Translations under genes and position numbers: made by a program | Notes under the pieces: generated by a model | Databases searched by the model: none | Told to the model about the DNA's origin: nothing | What the model saw: only the letters and a program-made list of their open reading frames with translations | Shown here: positions 21,299 to 32,199 of the stretch, piece after piece | How the letters are laid out: each line of letters starts with the position of its first letter | How positions within the stretch are numbered: the first letter of the stretch is position 1 | Assembly: GCA_002224055.1 (NCBI GenBank) | Contig: AZLU01000197.1 | Coordinates: 43,013-76,888, forward strand | Origin: Pezizomycotina sp. ARF18 | Taxonomy: Eukaryota > Ascomycota | Direction: 5' to 3' | DNA: 33,876 nt

Positions 21299-22722
21299 AT
21301 GGCGGTCCAGTGGAGAATGACGAGGGTACTGGTGGCATTGTCTGCCTTCATCTTCATAATTTTTGTATTTACATCGAAACCGTACGGCAGCGGTAAGCCG
21401 AAGGTAAACTTAGAAAAGCTACCCGGGAAGCCATTCGAGCGGGATCCCCTGCTCGATTTTGAGGGCCACCTAAGGGTACGTGGTCTCTTGGATCCATTTT
21501 CCTTCCTTCTTTCTTTCTTTCTTCTCAAATGCCCCGATCGGCGCATGCAATCTTTTCGCTAACAACGCGCGCGCAGGAGTAAAACTATATGGGCCAGGTG
21601 AATCCGAGCGGATAAACGCGACGCTGCTCTCGCTAGTACGAAACAATGAGCTCGAAGGAATGCTACAGCGATGGGAGACCTCGAAAGGACGTGGAACAGC
21701 AAATTTAACTACCCGTGGACGTTCATCAACGACGAGCCGTTCTCGAAGGAGTTTATGGCGAAGACGAAAGCGGCGACCAAAGCCGAAGTGGCGTACCACG
21801 TCATACCGAAGGAGCACTGGGAAGTTCCATCGTGGATAAACCCGGACCTGATGAAGGCTAGCGCAGACTACCTGGAGGAGCAGAAGGTGCAATACTCGCA
21901 GCTCGGAAGCTACCATCAGATGTGCAGGTGGAATTCGGGAATGTTCTACAAGCATCCGGCTCTGCTCAAGTACCGATACTACTGGCGTGTGGAGCCAAAA
22001 GTCCAGTATGAAACCAACATTTCCCGTTTGTCTGTAGACGAAGGAAGCCGTGGCACGAGTTAGTACTGATATTAAATGTTATGCGGCAGCTTTTTCTGCG
22101 ACGTCGATTACGACGTGTTCCGCTACATGCAGGACAACAACAAAACCTACGGCTTCGTGATTAACATCTACGACTCGCCGGAGAGTATCGCTACGCTTTG
22201 GCCCGCAACGCAGGAATTCATGGCGGAACACCCGGAATACATTCACCCGAACAACGCGATGAAGTGGCTGACGGACAGCTCGAACCGCCCCGAGCATAAC
22301 AAGGCTGCGAACGGCTACTCGACGTGCCACTTTTGGTCGAATTTTGAGATTGCCGACATGGAGTTCTGGAGGAGTAAGAAGTACGAGGATTATTTCAACC
22401 ACCTAGATCGAGCTGGCGGGTTCTTCTACGAACGGTGGGGTGATGCGCCAGTGCATTCGATTGCACTTGGCATGATGGAGGATGTGAACAAGATTCACTG
22501 GTAAGCCAAGCTGCATCGTCCAATATGTATTAAAAAAGATACAGTATAGCTGACAATCCGTTTTCTAGGTTCCGTGATATTGGATACCAACACATCCCAT
22601 ATTTCAACTGCCCTAAATCGTCGAAATGCAGAGGTTGCCAAGCAGGGAAGTTCACAGACGGAACCGGCCTTGACTGGGAAGATTGCCGTGTGAATTGGTT
22701 CAAATTCTACCATTTAGACTAA
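21299..22722 (+). CDS. Alpha-1,2-mannosyltransferase, KRE2/MNT1 family (GT15)
   Basis: This is a Golgi type II membrane enzyme that adds alpha-1,2-mannose from GDP-mannose to glycoproteins. The ATG at 21299 gives a short cytosolic tail and a membrane anchor (MTRVLVALSAFIFIIFVF, residues 7-24), then a stem. Exons: 21299-21475, 21577-22005, 22090-22500 and 22569-22722. Introns 2 (84 bp) and 3 (68 bp) have clean GT...AG ends and join in frame. Catalytic-domain landmarks: INATLLSLVRNNEL, KFNYPWTFINDEPFSKEF, HYTxMCRW-like YHQMCRWNSGMFYKHP, YYWRVEPKV, FFCDVDYDVFRYMQDNNKTY, the family signature STCHFWSNFEIADMEFW, FNHLDRAGGFFYERWGDAPV, then HIPYFNCP and a Cys-rich end (CRGCQAG, DCRVNWFKFYHLD). A one-base problem at the first splice junction and one near 21670 are the only breaks I need, so this is among the best-preserved genes here. 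Confidence 0.93.
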
Positions 22723-25248
22723 GTCGTGGGAAGGCGTATCATTGTCTTTTAAATACTTTCAGATCTGCATTGTATCTTTTTGTTTTGTTGTATATCCCTA
22801 AGCACCTTCAACCTTCATCGTAGTATATTATTGTATGTATATAGACATTTGCCTTTTCTTTCTATTCCCCCCCACCTTTCTTTTCATATACATGGCCATT
22901 TGGCTACCCTTCCAATATTTTCGAAACAAGATTTGATGTTTAAGTTCTATACGGCGTTATAGGCGATTTCTATCTGGTTTTTTCCTACCTACTATTTTTT
23001 CGAATTTGCGAGATAAGTATAATAAATATGAGGACAGTAACAAAGAACCCTACAGCAAGCGCATTTTGAAAGATAGAATCAACCAAACTTTGTTAATTGC
23101 GTTGTGGATTAAGTACTTATATACGCCAAAGCACCGCAATTATTATAACCGAATAGTCTGTTTTCTGGTGAAGCTTCTTCGATAACAGTATTAAGCTGAT
23201 CGGGTCCAGTAACTAAGAAGAATATACTTCTTTTTGAAGAAAAATAAAAAATATTATGAAATAAAAAATAATTTGAATTGATGACATATATATAATACTT
23301 ATGCACATCGTCACTATCCTTCCTACAGAAATATCAGTATATTATTACTATAATTTAAAAATTGCCGAGAGATTCGGCGAATATTCGGCAATGAGCGAAA
23401 AGACAAGCAGTTTTCGGCAATCGAGGTATAAATGAAAACCCCCTTTTCCCTGTTGAACTCCGGGCATCCTCCGATCAATTCACTTTTTTTCTCATCATTC
23501 GTCCATTTTGAAGTGATTCTAGTTCCTCACTTCGAAGCTTTTTTGTTGGTGGGTCTGTGCGCACGCTCTTCGGCGGCGGTGCCACTGCAGCTTGGCCGCA
23601 TTTCTGAGCATTTTCCAAACAATCTTCTATTTTGCCCTTGGTCGAATCAAGAAGCTAGCAGGATGCAAAAGCAACAAGGTACGTACACCGGAAAAGGGTA
23701 GCCTTCTCAATTTTTCCAGAAGCAAAGAAGGGAGGTGCATCAATAAGTACAGTACGGCGCATGCACATGTATGTACAGCAACATATACGGGGATACATAT
23801 ACACTACATAACTGCACTGCTAGAACTGTATAAAAGTGATCAAAAGCAGCAGGAATCGGTGACACAAGGGGAAATCTTCAAAGGGGGGGGGGGAAACAAA
23901 TATCAATATCGTCATTTGTTTTTCCCTTGCATAAGATTTTAACAACACCCACAAATATAAAGTATCGCTAGCATCAATGTTATTCCGTCCAGCTTGATCG
24001 TTATTGTTGCTTACTTAGGTACTTACTTATTAAGGCTGACGAAGAAGCACAAAAGCCCTCTTGTCCATTTCTGTCCTTCCTATACGTTTTTTTACCAACC
24101 TACCATTGCCTACCTTGCTCAGACCCTGTACTCTTTTGCGCATCTGCACGTTTTTGGACCTGCCTGGGCGTCTAGAGAGCTTAGCATCGGTGACAGCATC
24201 TGGTAGGGAAGAAATTTGCAACCGTTCAGCCGCCTTTTTCCGTCTTCCTCTTCCTCACCTGTCTCTCTCTTCTCTCTCACACACACACACACTCACTCTT
24301 TTACGCATAAAAGAAAGAAGAAGGAAAAAGGAAAAGGAAAGAAAAAAAAAAAACAAGTCTCCGCTAAATTTTACCGACAATTCTTCCTTTTTTTTTCTCC
24401 GCCGACAACGGATTGCCTTCAACAGCAATAATAATATATACTACTAATACTGTAGTATATATTCTTACTAGGACCCTTAATTTTTTCGCAAGAAGATTTG
24501 TTTGGTATATTTCAGTTGTCTACTTCGTTTTCCCTCCTCTCATCCGGGTCCACTCTTCCATCTTTCTTTCTTCCCCAAGGTCCTTCAAATTTTTCTTTGC
24601 GGCTCCATCATCTGCGGTAATAAGAGGAAATCGTTCCTTTTCTTCTCCAATTCTCCTTTCACAGGGTTCTATTCGCTTCGGGGAAGCTACTAGAAGGTTT
24701 GTCTCTAGCCTCTGCGTATTATCCTCTCGCTTTCCCGTTGTCTATTTTTCTCCGGTTTGGTTCTACAATTCCCCTTTAGACCTAAGGTGCTTCCTCTGGA
24801 TAAAATGGTGGTTATCTGTGTCGTTTGGGTTTTGGGGTTTAATATCTAGAGGAGTTGTTAGTAGTGACTCTCTGTGACTCTCTCACTTTCTCGCATGCGA
24901 AGTTACTCAATATTCTGCGGTAGTCGCCTAATAAGAACTTCCCTTCATATACAAAACAGCCTTGCCCTCCCATTCCAACTTTCATCACACTTTCAATAAA
25001 CTCTCTTTCTTTTAAAGGTCCTTCTTTCTAGTCCGTTCTTCAAAAACATACTTCCCCTTTGATATTTTTTTTTATTTTTTATTTTTTTTTTAAAAAAATA
25101 AGGGATTAGACAATTCGGACTTTGAATTCTCATCATCATTGATACTGATACCCTACCTAGTTTCCGATCTCACAAGACACAAATAGTTCGCTCGACCTTG
25201 CTTACTTTCTAGGGGAGAGAAAATCCCGACCCAAGCAACACAAGCACA
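22723..25248. other. Intergenic between mannosyltransferase and NMN adenylyltransferase genes
   Basis: This is 2.5 kb with no convincing gene. Open frames at 23432-23942 (the second includes a hydrophobic stretch followed by KKLAGCKSNKVRTPEKG) are the only candidates and are weak. Other contents: a palindrome cluster at 23361-23420, a run of 11 G at 23883-23893, a CA repeat near 24279-24291, and a strongly pyrimidine-rich plus strand from about 24220 to 25110, which fits the upstream region of the gene at 25249. Confidence 0.5.
23361..23420. repeat. Nested palindromes with repeated TTCGGC(A/G)AAT-like motif
   Basis: ATTGCCGA (23361-23368) pairs with TCGGCAAT (23385-23392). Between them is ATTCGGCGAAT, itself palindromic around its central G. 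A further TTCGGCAAT follows near 23413. It could be a binding-site cluster or a small hairpin. No gene is confidently assigned next to it. Confidence 0.5.
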
Positions 25249-26382
25249 ATGTCGTCCTCACCCGCATCATCCTCTTCATCAATCATAGCCCCTCGTCGAC
25301 GATAACGACAAATTCGGACTCTTCTACGTATTCATTCCCGACGCACAGGCTTCGCAAAACCCTGTCGATCCTTCCAAGACCCCACTATGCTTGGTAGCTT
25401 GCGGTTCCTTCTCTCCGATCACCCATCTCCACCTCCGAATGTTTGAAATGCCGTGGATTTTGCCCGGCAGAACACCGATTTGAGATCGTCGCTGGTTATC
25501 TATCCCCGTATCCGACGCTTACAAGAAAGCGGGTCTCGCTCCCGCAATCATCGGTACTAAAGATAACTTGCTTATAATTTTGTATTTTATTTTCATTTTT
25601 ATTTTATCCTTCTTTGTCCCAGACATGGAGAATAATTCAGGACCCCTTATATAGCTTATTGTGAGCTATTAGCTAACCGTATTCGCTTTATAGTGTTCGC
25701 ATGTGCGAGCTGTGCAACAGAACAAACCTCAAGCTGGCTCATGATTGATTCGTGGGAAGCCTTGAGCTCCGAATATCAGCCGACCGCCAAAGTCCTGGAT
25801 CACTTCGATCACGAATTAAACAGCGTTGGTGGAGGTGTTAACGTCGTGAATTCCGACGGAGAGGTTATTGGAAACAAGAAAGATCAGGATCGTCCTGCTG
25901 GCGGGTAGCGATCTTATTAAACCATGAGCGAACCCGGTGTTTGGAGTCCCCAGGATGTGAGTATAACAACAGCTATTTACATTCCTAAAGCCATATTTTC
26001 TTTTGGCTGATGTATAAAAATTTCCCCCGATATATAGCTCGACCACATCCTTGGCCGTTACGGCTCCTTCATTGTCGAGCGCGCGGGTACCGAGATCGAC
26101 TCGGCCCTGGACGGCCTCAGCCAGTGGCGCGATAACATCTACGTTATCAGGCAGCTGATACAGAACGATGTCTCCTCCACAAAAATCCGACTGTTCCTCA
26201 AGCGCGGATGAGCGTACTCTACCTTCTCCCCGCCTGCGTCATCGAATATCCTCGCAAACGGGCTGTATGTCGATGAGTCGAGTGGCAAGAAGCCAGAAGT
26301 GATGAAAGATGAGAAGAACCATGACCAGAGGCTAGAAGGCAACGCCGTAGCTCCAGCCAGGCGACAAATTGAGAGCGATTGA
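25249..26382 (+). CDS. NMA1: Nicotinamide/nicotinate mononucleotide adenylyltransferase
   Basis: This enzyme joins NMN (or NaMN) and ATP to make NAD (or NaAD), the last common step of NAD synthesis and salvage. The ATG at 25249 gives a Ser-rich lead (MSSSPASSSSSIIAP), then after a slip KFGLFYVFIPDAQASQNPV. The nucleotidyltransferase signature follows: CGSFSPITHLHLRMFEM, containing GxFxPxxxxH. Next are SDAYKKAGLAPA, an intron at 25554-25693, EQTSSWLMIDSWEALSSEYQ, PTAKVLDHFDHELNSV, VVNSDGEV, and LAG-DLI by frame change near 25900. Then EPGVWSPQD, an intron at 25957-26037, LDHILGRYGSFIVERAGT, QWRDNIYVIRQLIQND and VSSTKIRLFLKRG, which is the ISSTxxR phosphate-binding motif. The end is YLLPA...VIEY...ESSGKKPEVMKDEK with TGA at 26380-26382. 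At least six single-base breaks. Identification is firm despite them. Confidence 0.92.
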
Positions 26383-27881
26383 TACCAAGCGTATCTTAAA
26401 TAATTTTTTTGCCTTTTTTATAGATCTTCCCTTTCACATCTCAAGATATCTCGCACGCATTGGCCTTTGTTGTTTTTTCCCTCGCTATTTTTGAACGCTG
26501 ACCAGCGTGACCATTCGCTCTTTTGCTCGTCCTGGTATTGCCTATTATTTACTTGCGTCGTTGCCCCGTTGAAAGGCTCTCCGAACTATCATTGAGTTCT
26601 GATGATGTTCGAATTTCCCTTTTTTTGTTTCCATTCTAGAAATGTTTTAGTAGTTCCTTTTGGCAGAGTTTAGAGGCAATAACATGCGAGTCAATGGCTT
26701 TGAATGTGCCATAAGCTCGACTTCGAGCTGAAGTTGCAGGCATTTTGCACTGTCTAGCTGAGATGACTGGACATCTCTAGCATCTCCTATAAAGGTTAGG
26801 CCGATTTCTGAATCGCTTCGTTGAGGGAGCTACCACAGCAACAGCAACATATAAGAGTTCTTCACTCTTGCTATTTAGCTGCGGGTCGGCCAGAAGCCCG
26901 TTAAGAGATTTTAATGGCGTTCATCGTCTACTTGTTCTGTCAGATAGGGAGGTGGAGAATGTTACAGTAATAATACCATTCAATGATCTCGAAGAACCGT
27001 GCTATATCAAACAATTCTATGAAATTAGGCGGAGGAATCAAAAGTATGGCGCGAATTTTTCTGACTGAAATTTAGTTTGAAATATGCATGCACAGACAGA
27101 CAGCTGCAGCAACTACGGAGCAAGAATCTGTCTTGGGCCAACAACGATTCGCCTGTCTACTTTCCATTTGATTTTGATTTCGCCTTCATATTGCTTTTTT
27201 CTTTCTTTCTTTCTTTTTTTCTTTTTTCTTTCTTTTTTTTTCTTTTTTTTTTGCTCTGCCGCATTAACAGACGTCAAGTCGCTTACTTGACAGCTGCAAA
27301 AGCATTTTTTTTTTTTTTAACACGTTTACTGAGGCAGGGTAAAGAGGCCTTAATTAAGCCCCTCCACTATTTCAAAAATAACCTATCGTGGACCTTTTTT
27401 CTTCAAAAATTGTCTGTGCGATTTTACTACTACTTGGGAATTTATTAAATAGCTACTTGAAGGGAATATTCACGATTCTTGAAGGTCTTCCGCTCTAGTG
27501 CCTACCCAAAGTAGCAGCTATAAACCCTCCAAAGGTTCGCTGGCTAAGTACTTTTGTTCTCTGGACTTTTTGAAGTTAAGCGACAGAGCTCCCTGTCGCC
27601 TAGGACCAAAAAAAGAGCTCAAAATATATATAGATATTTTTTTTTTCCCTTCAAAGCTTCAGCAACCCCTCCACCCACCACCAACAAAAATCCAACCATC
27701 TCATCATCACATATAAGGAAGGACAATCCTTCAGAGCGAAAATCTGCACGAATTCGCTCAGAATCTGCAATGCGCATTCTCTCAAGCTTCTTTTTTTTCC
27801 TTGCTTTGAGTCTTGAAAAGCATAGAAGTTTGAAGTTTTCTTTGGAACTTTTCGAATTTCTGCTTTAGAAACGAAGAAAAA
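26383..27881. other. Intergenic upstream of the purine gene
   Basis: This is 1.5 kb without a supported gene. From 27175 to 27325 the plus strand is a T/C tract (TTTCTTTC-type repeats and T runs), and 27640-27720 is C/A-rich. This fits the promoter and 5' UTR of the gene that starts at 27882. Short open frames at 26868 and 27077 have no family resemblance. Confidence 0.55.
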
Positions 27882-30800
27882 ATGACGGCGTCGACGAAGA
27901 TCGCAGACCAGCAGCTCTACCTATACCTGCTAGGATCTCCCGCATTTTCAGCCTTCCGCATAGCAGAGCTCAAGCAAGGAATCGAACAGAAGCTACAACA
28001 CAAAGTAAAGGACGTCGCTAGTCTTTCGTTCACTACATCAAGCCATCCGATGGCACTCGTACGATCAGCTGCTAAACGGGATTCGGAGCTGCATGACAGC
28101 TGCGGCAGCTGCTAGCTTACGGGGACGATGTTGACCTGGAAGACCCCTCGACGAAGATCCTGCAGCGCAGCTTACCTACCGGCACGGGAGGAAATGTGAA
28201 CGATCGAACGTTGTATTGTTCGTTAGTCCAGGAAGGGTACGATATCCCCGTGGTCCTCGAAGGCTACGAAGCATAGCGCACGTGTGTGGTTTGGACGCCG
28301 TCATAAGAGGATCGAGAGGGGATTTGTGACTGCATCGAGTTCGAACACCGTTCGACAGCAAAGACGTCGGCCTGTTCGCGGACGTGCTGCACGACCGCAT
28401 GACCACTACCGTGACGACGTCGCGGCCGACGTACAGCGACCTATTCGAGGAGAGTCCGCCGCAGCCGGCGTCGGCAGTGAAGCTGATGGGCTCGGAGGAC
28501 AGGCTGAAAGAATCTGCAGGATGCGAATAAGTTTTTGGGTTTAGCGCTGGATAGCTTCGAGATGCAGTACCTCCTCGACTCGTTTTCGCCCTCGGGTTCA
28601 TGTCCTCGCGATCCGTACGACGTGGAGCTGTTCATGTTCGCGCAGGTCAATTCGGAGCATTGCCGGCACAAGCAGTTCAACGCGGAGTGGACGATAGATG
28701 GGGAGAAGAAACCCAATTCCCTATTTCAGATGATCAAGAACACACACAAATCCAACTCGAAATGGACTGTTTCCGCATACTCCGATAACGCAGCCGTTTT
28801 GGAGGGTTCAAGGGCTACATTTTGGGCTCCGGATGCGGAGACGAAGGTCTGGACAGCGTCAGATGAGCTGGTACACTTCGTTGCGAAGGTAGAAACGCAT
28901 AATCACCCAACAGCCGTATCGCCGTATCCCGGCGCTGCGACGGGTTCCGGAGGAGAAATTAGGGACGAAGGAGCCGTAGGAAGAGGGTCGAAGCCTAAAG
29001 CTGGTCTGCAGCTTCAACGTCTCCGACATGTTGATTCCCGATTTCAAGCAGCCGTGGGAGCTGGACGTCGGGCGGCCGAACCACATCGCTTCGCCGCTTG
29101 ATATCATGCTGGAAGCACCGATCGGCAGCGCTGCGTTCAACAACGAGTTGGACGGCCATGCATATTGGTTACTTTAGAACCTTACGACGAGCGTCCCTAC
29201 TACTCAAGACGGTTCTAAAAAGGAAGTAAGAGGTTATCATAAGCCTATCATGATTGCCGGTGGGCTCGGAAACGTCCGACCTCAGCACGCGCTCAAGGCG
29301 CCTGAAAACGTCAAAGACGGAGCTTATTTGATAGTGATGGTGGTCCAGCGATGCTTATTGGACTGGGTGGAGGCGCTGCGTCAAGTATTGCTTCAGGAGA
29401 AAGCTCCGTGGAGCTGGATTTCGCCTCCGTTCAGCGAGGGAACCCCGAATGCAGAGGAGAGCCCAGATGGTCATAGATGCGTGCACCGCCCTCGGTGACA
29501 AGAACCCGATAAGGTCCATACACGACGTCGGCGCCGGCGGCTTATCGAATGCGCTGCCGGAGCTCGTCCACGATGCTGAACCTTGGAGCTAAATTCGAGC
29601 TGCGGGACGTTGAAAACGCCGACGGCAGCATGAGCCCTCTCCAGATATGGTGCTGCGAAGCTCAAGAGCGGTACGTTCCTCGCGGTCTCCGAGGAAGGTA
29701 TGGATACGTTTAAGACGATAGCCGCACGGGAGCGATGCGGTTACAGCGTCGTCGGCAGGGCCGTTGACGGGTTTGAAGGATGATCTTCGGCTTGTGCTTA
29801 CCGACAGGGAGTCGAAGGAGAACCCCAAGCCGATCGACCTGCCAATGTCTACGCTCTTCGGTAAGCCGCCGAGGATGTCGCGGATGTAGTTTCTCGCAAG
29901 CTACCCATTCGAGCATTGACTTTTCGGCGATTGCGTCGCAAAATAATTGGCTTGACGAAGCGGTAACAGGGTGCTTCCTTACCTCCGTCGGTTCGAAATC
30001 GTTCCTTATCACTATCGGCGACCGAAGCGTGACGGGTCTCGTGGCTCGGGATCAGATGGTAGGGCCGTGGCAGGTTCCAGTTTCGGACGTCGGTGTCACC
30101 GCCGTAGCTCTTTCCGGTGACACCGTAGCCGGCGAAGCTATGGCTATGGGTGAACGACCTACCTTGGCACTTATTTCGGCCGGTGCTTCTGCTAGGATGG
30201 CCGTCGCGGAATCATTGACGAACCTGTGCGCCGCTGATATCCTCGACGGACTATCCCGTGTCCGCCTTTCTGCCAACTGGATGGCCGCCGGCGGACACGA
30301 AGGTGAAGGTGCGGCGCTGTACGAGGCCGTCGAAGCCATCGGGCTCGATCTGTGCCCGAAGCTCGGCGTCTCGATACCCGTCGGGAAGGATTCCATGAGC
30401 ATGAAATGAAGTGGGGCCAGAACGAAGTTACAGCACCCGTGTCGCTCGTGATTACGGCATTTTCTGCTGGGGTGATTACCGGAAGACGTGGACGCCAGCT
30501 CTGCAAACCACTGGCGAGAAAACGGTCCTCATCTTCGTCGATTTGGCGTTAGGAAGAAGGAGCTGGGAGGAAGTGCACTGGCCCAGGTGTACTCGCAAGT
30601 GGGCAATTCGGCTCCTGATGTGAGAGATGTAGAGAAATTCAAGGCATTCTTTGGCGCCGTCGAGCAGGCTCGAGCGAAGGATGTCGTCTGGCTTACCATG
30701 ACAGGAGCGATGGTGTCTTTTCACCACGCTAGCAAGAAATGGCATTTGCGGGAGAACAGGCTTAAACGTTCAGCTTGACCAAATAGTCGAATCTAGTAAG

Positions 30801-31990
30801 CCAGAAGAACTCTTAAGTGCCTTGTTTAACGAGGAACTCGGTGCCGTGTTCCAAGTACGGGAGGCGGACGTCGAGAAGTTGAGAGTACCTTTACCACTGC
30901 GGGCTTGCAAGTACAGACATAATCAAGGTCGCAGACGTCGTTAAAGAAACCGGTCACCATATCAATGTCACTTACAAGGAGACTCTGTGTTCAAGTCCAC
31001 CCGCGCAGCTCTGCAGCAAACATGGGCGAGCACATCCCACCGCATGCAGCGGATCCGGGATAACCCGCCTGCGCGGATTCCGAGTTTGAAAATATCCTCG
31101 ACGACTCCGACTCCGGCATGAGCTTCCAGGTCACCTACGACCCCGCAGATGTGTCTTACCTCCCCCCGCTGCTTTTCGTAAACAGGCCGTGCGTCGCTAT
31201 CCTCCGCGAGCAAGGCGTCAACGGTCACGCGGAGATGGCGTTCGCGTTCCAGGTCGCGGGCTTCACGCCCGTCGACGTCCACATGACGGACCTGATCTCA
31301 GGCGCCGTCTCGCTTTCCTCGTTCAAGGGTATCGCGGCGTGCGGTGGCTTCTCGTACGGTGACGTATTAGGCGCCGGAGCGGGTTGGGCTAAATCCGTCT
31401 TATTCCACAAGTCTACCCGAGAAGAATTCCGCGCCTTCTTCAACGACAGGTCCGATACGTTTGCTCTTGGAGTGTGTAACGGGTGCCAGTTCCTATCTCA
31501 CCTCAAATCGCTCATACCTGGTGCGGAGGAGACGTGCCGAACTTTGAGCGCAACAAGTCGGAACAGTACGAAGCCCGGTCTGCATGGTCGAAGTGCTCGA
31601 CGAGCATAAATCCGCACCGTCGGTGTTCTTAGACGGCATGAAGGGTTCAAAGCTCCCCATTGTTACGGCTCACGGAGAGGGTCAAGCTGTATTCAGAACT
31701 CCGGGAACTTCTCCTGATAAGTTGCTGGAGAAGGGACTCGTGTGCCTGCGATACGTCGATAATCGCGGGAATGTGACAGAGAAGTACCCGGCTAACCCGA
31801 ACGTAGCCCTCTGGGTATTACTGGCGTGCGGAGCGAGAACGGAAGGGTTCTGGCGCTAATGCCTCATCCTGAACGTACTGTGCTGCTGGGGACGCATAGC
31901 TACCTGAGCGACGAAGCGAAGCAGTGGGAGCTTACGGTCCTGGGTGAGGATGTTCCGCAGCGCCAGGAGATGGGTTGGATGAACAATTAG
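27882..31990 (+). CDS. ADE6: Phosphoribosylformylglycinamidine synthase (FGAM synthase, large single-chain type)
   Basis: Fourth step of purine synthesis: FGAR + ATP + glutamine to FGAM. The span of 4,109 nt fits the usual single chain of about 1,350 residues without introns. Order: the PurS-like N-terminus ([19 protein letters not shown]), [13 protein letters not shown] and RIERG; then the synthetase core with [105 protein letters not shown] (with a slip), and the second half with [40 protein letters not shown] and [15 protein letters not shown]. Last is the glutamine amidotransferase domain: [39 protein letters not shown], the nucleophile motif [14 protein letters not shown], and [10 protein letters not shown] with the triad His and Glu. 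The end is [15 protein letters not shown] and TAG. More than a dozen single-base breaks split it into fragments in all three frames. Confidence 0.95.
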
Positions 31991-32199
31991 AATCTTTTAT
32001 CTCGGCTACTGTATATATATCTGCCTCAGGGGATGGGAGAAGGAAAAGAAACAATAAAAGTTATGTATATATAACAATTCCGCATAGATTCGTTTTTTAC
32101 TTGCCAGCAATAGACTTTCACGATTTTGAGAAGATTTTTATTTTTATACAATTTCAAGGGAAATATCTCTATCTTATCTATCTATACATTACATTTACT
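31991..32199. other. Short tail-to-tail spacer
   Basis: About 209 bp separate the stop codons of FGAM synthase (+) and cysteine synthase (-). It is AT-rich and must hold both 3' UTR starts and polyadenylation signals. An AATAAA hexamer appears near 32052. Confidence 0.6.

Noticed and set aside
24413-24877. 154-codon plus-strand frame
   Set aside because: It lies in a pyrimidine-rich upstream region. The Ser/Phe/Leu bias comes from TTC/TCT repeats.
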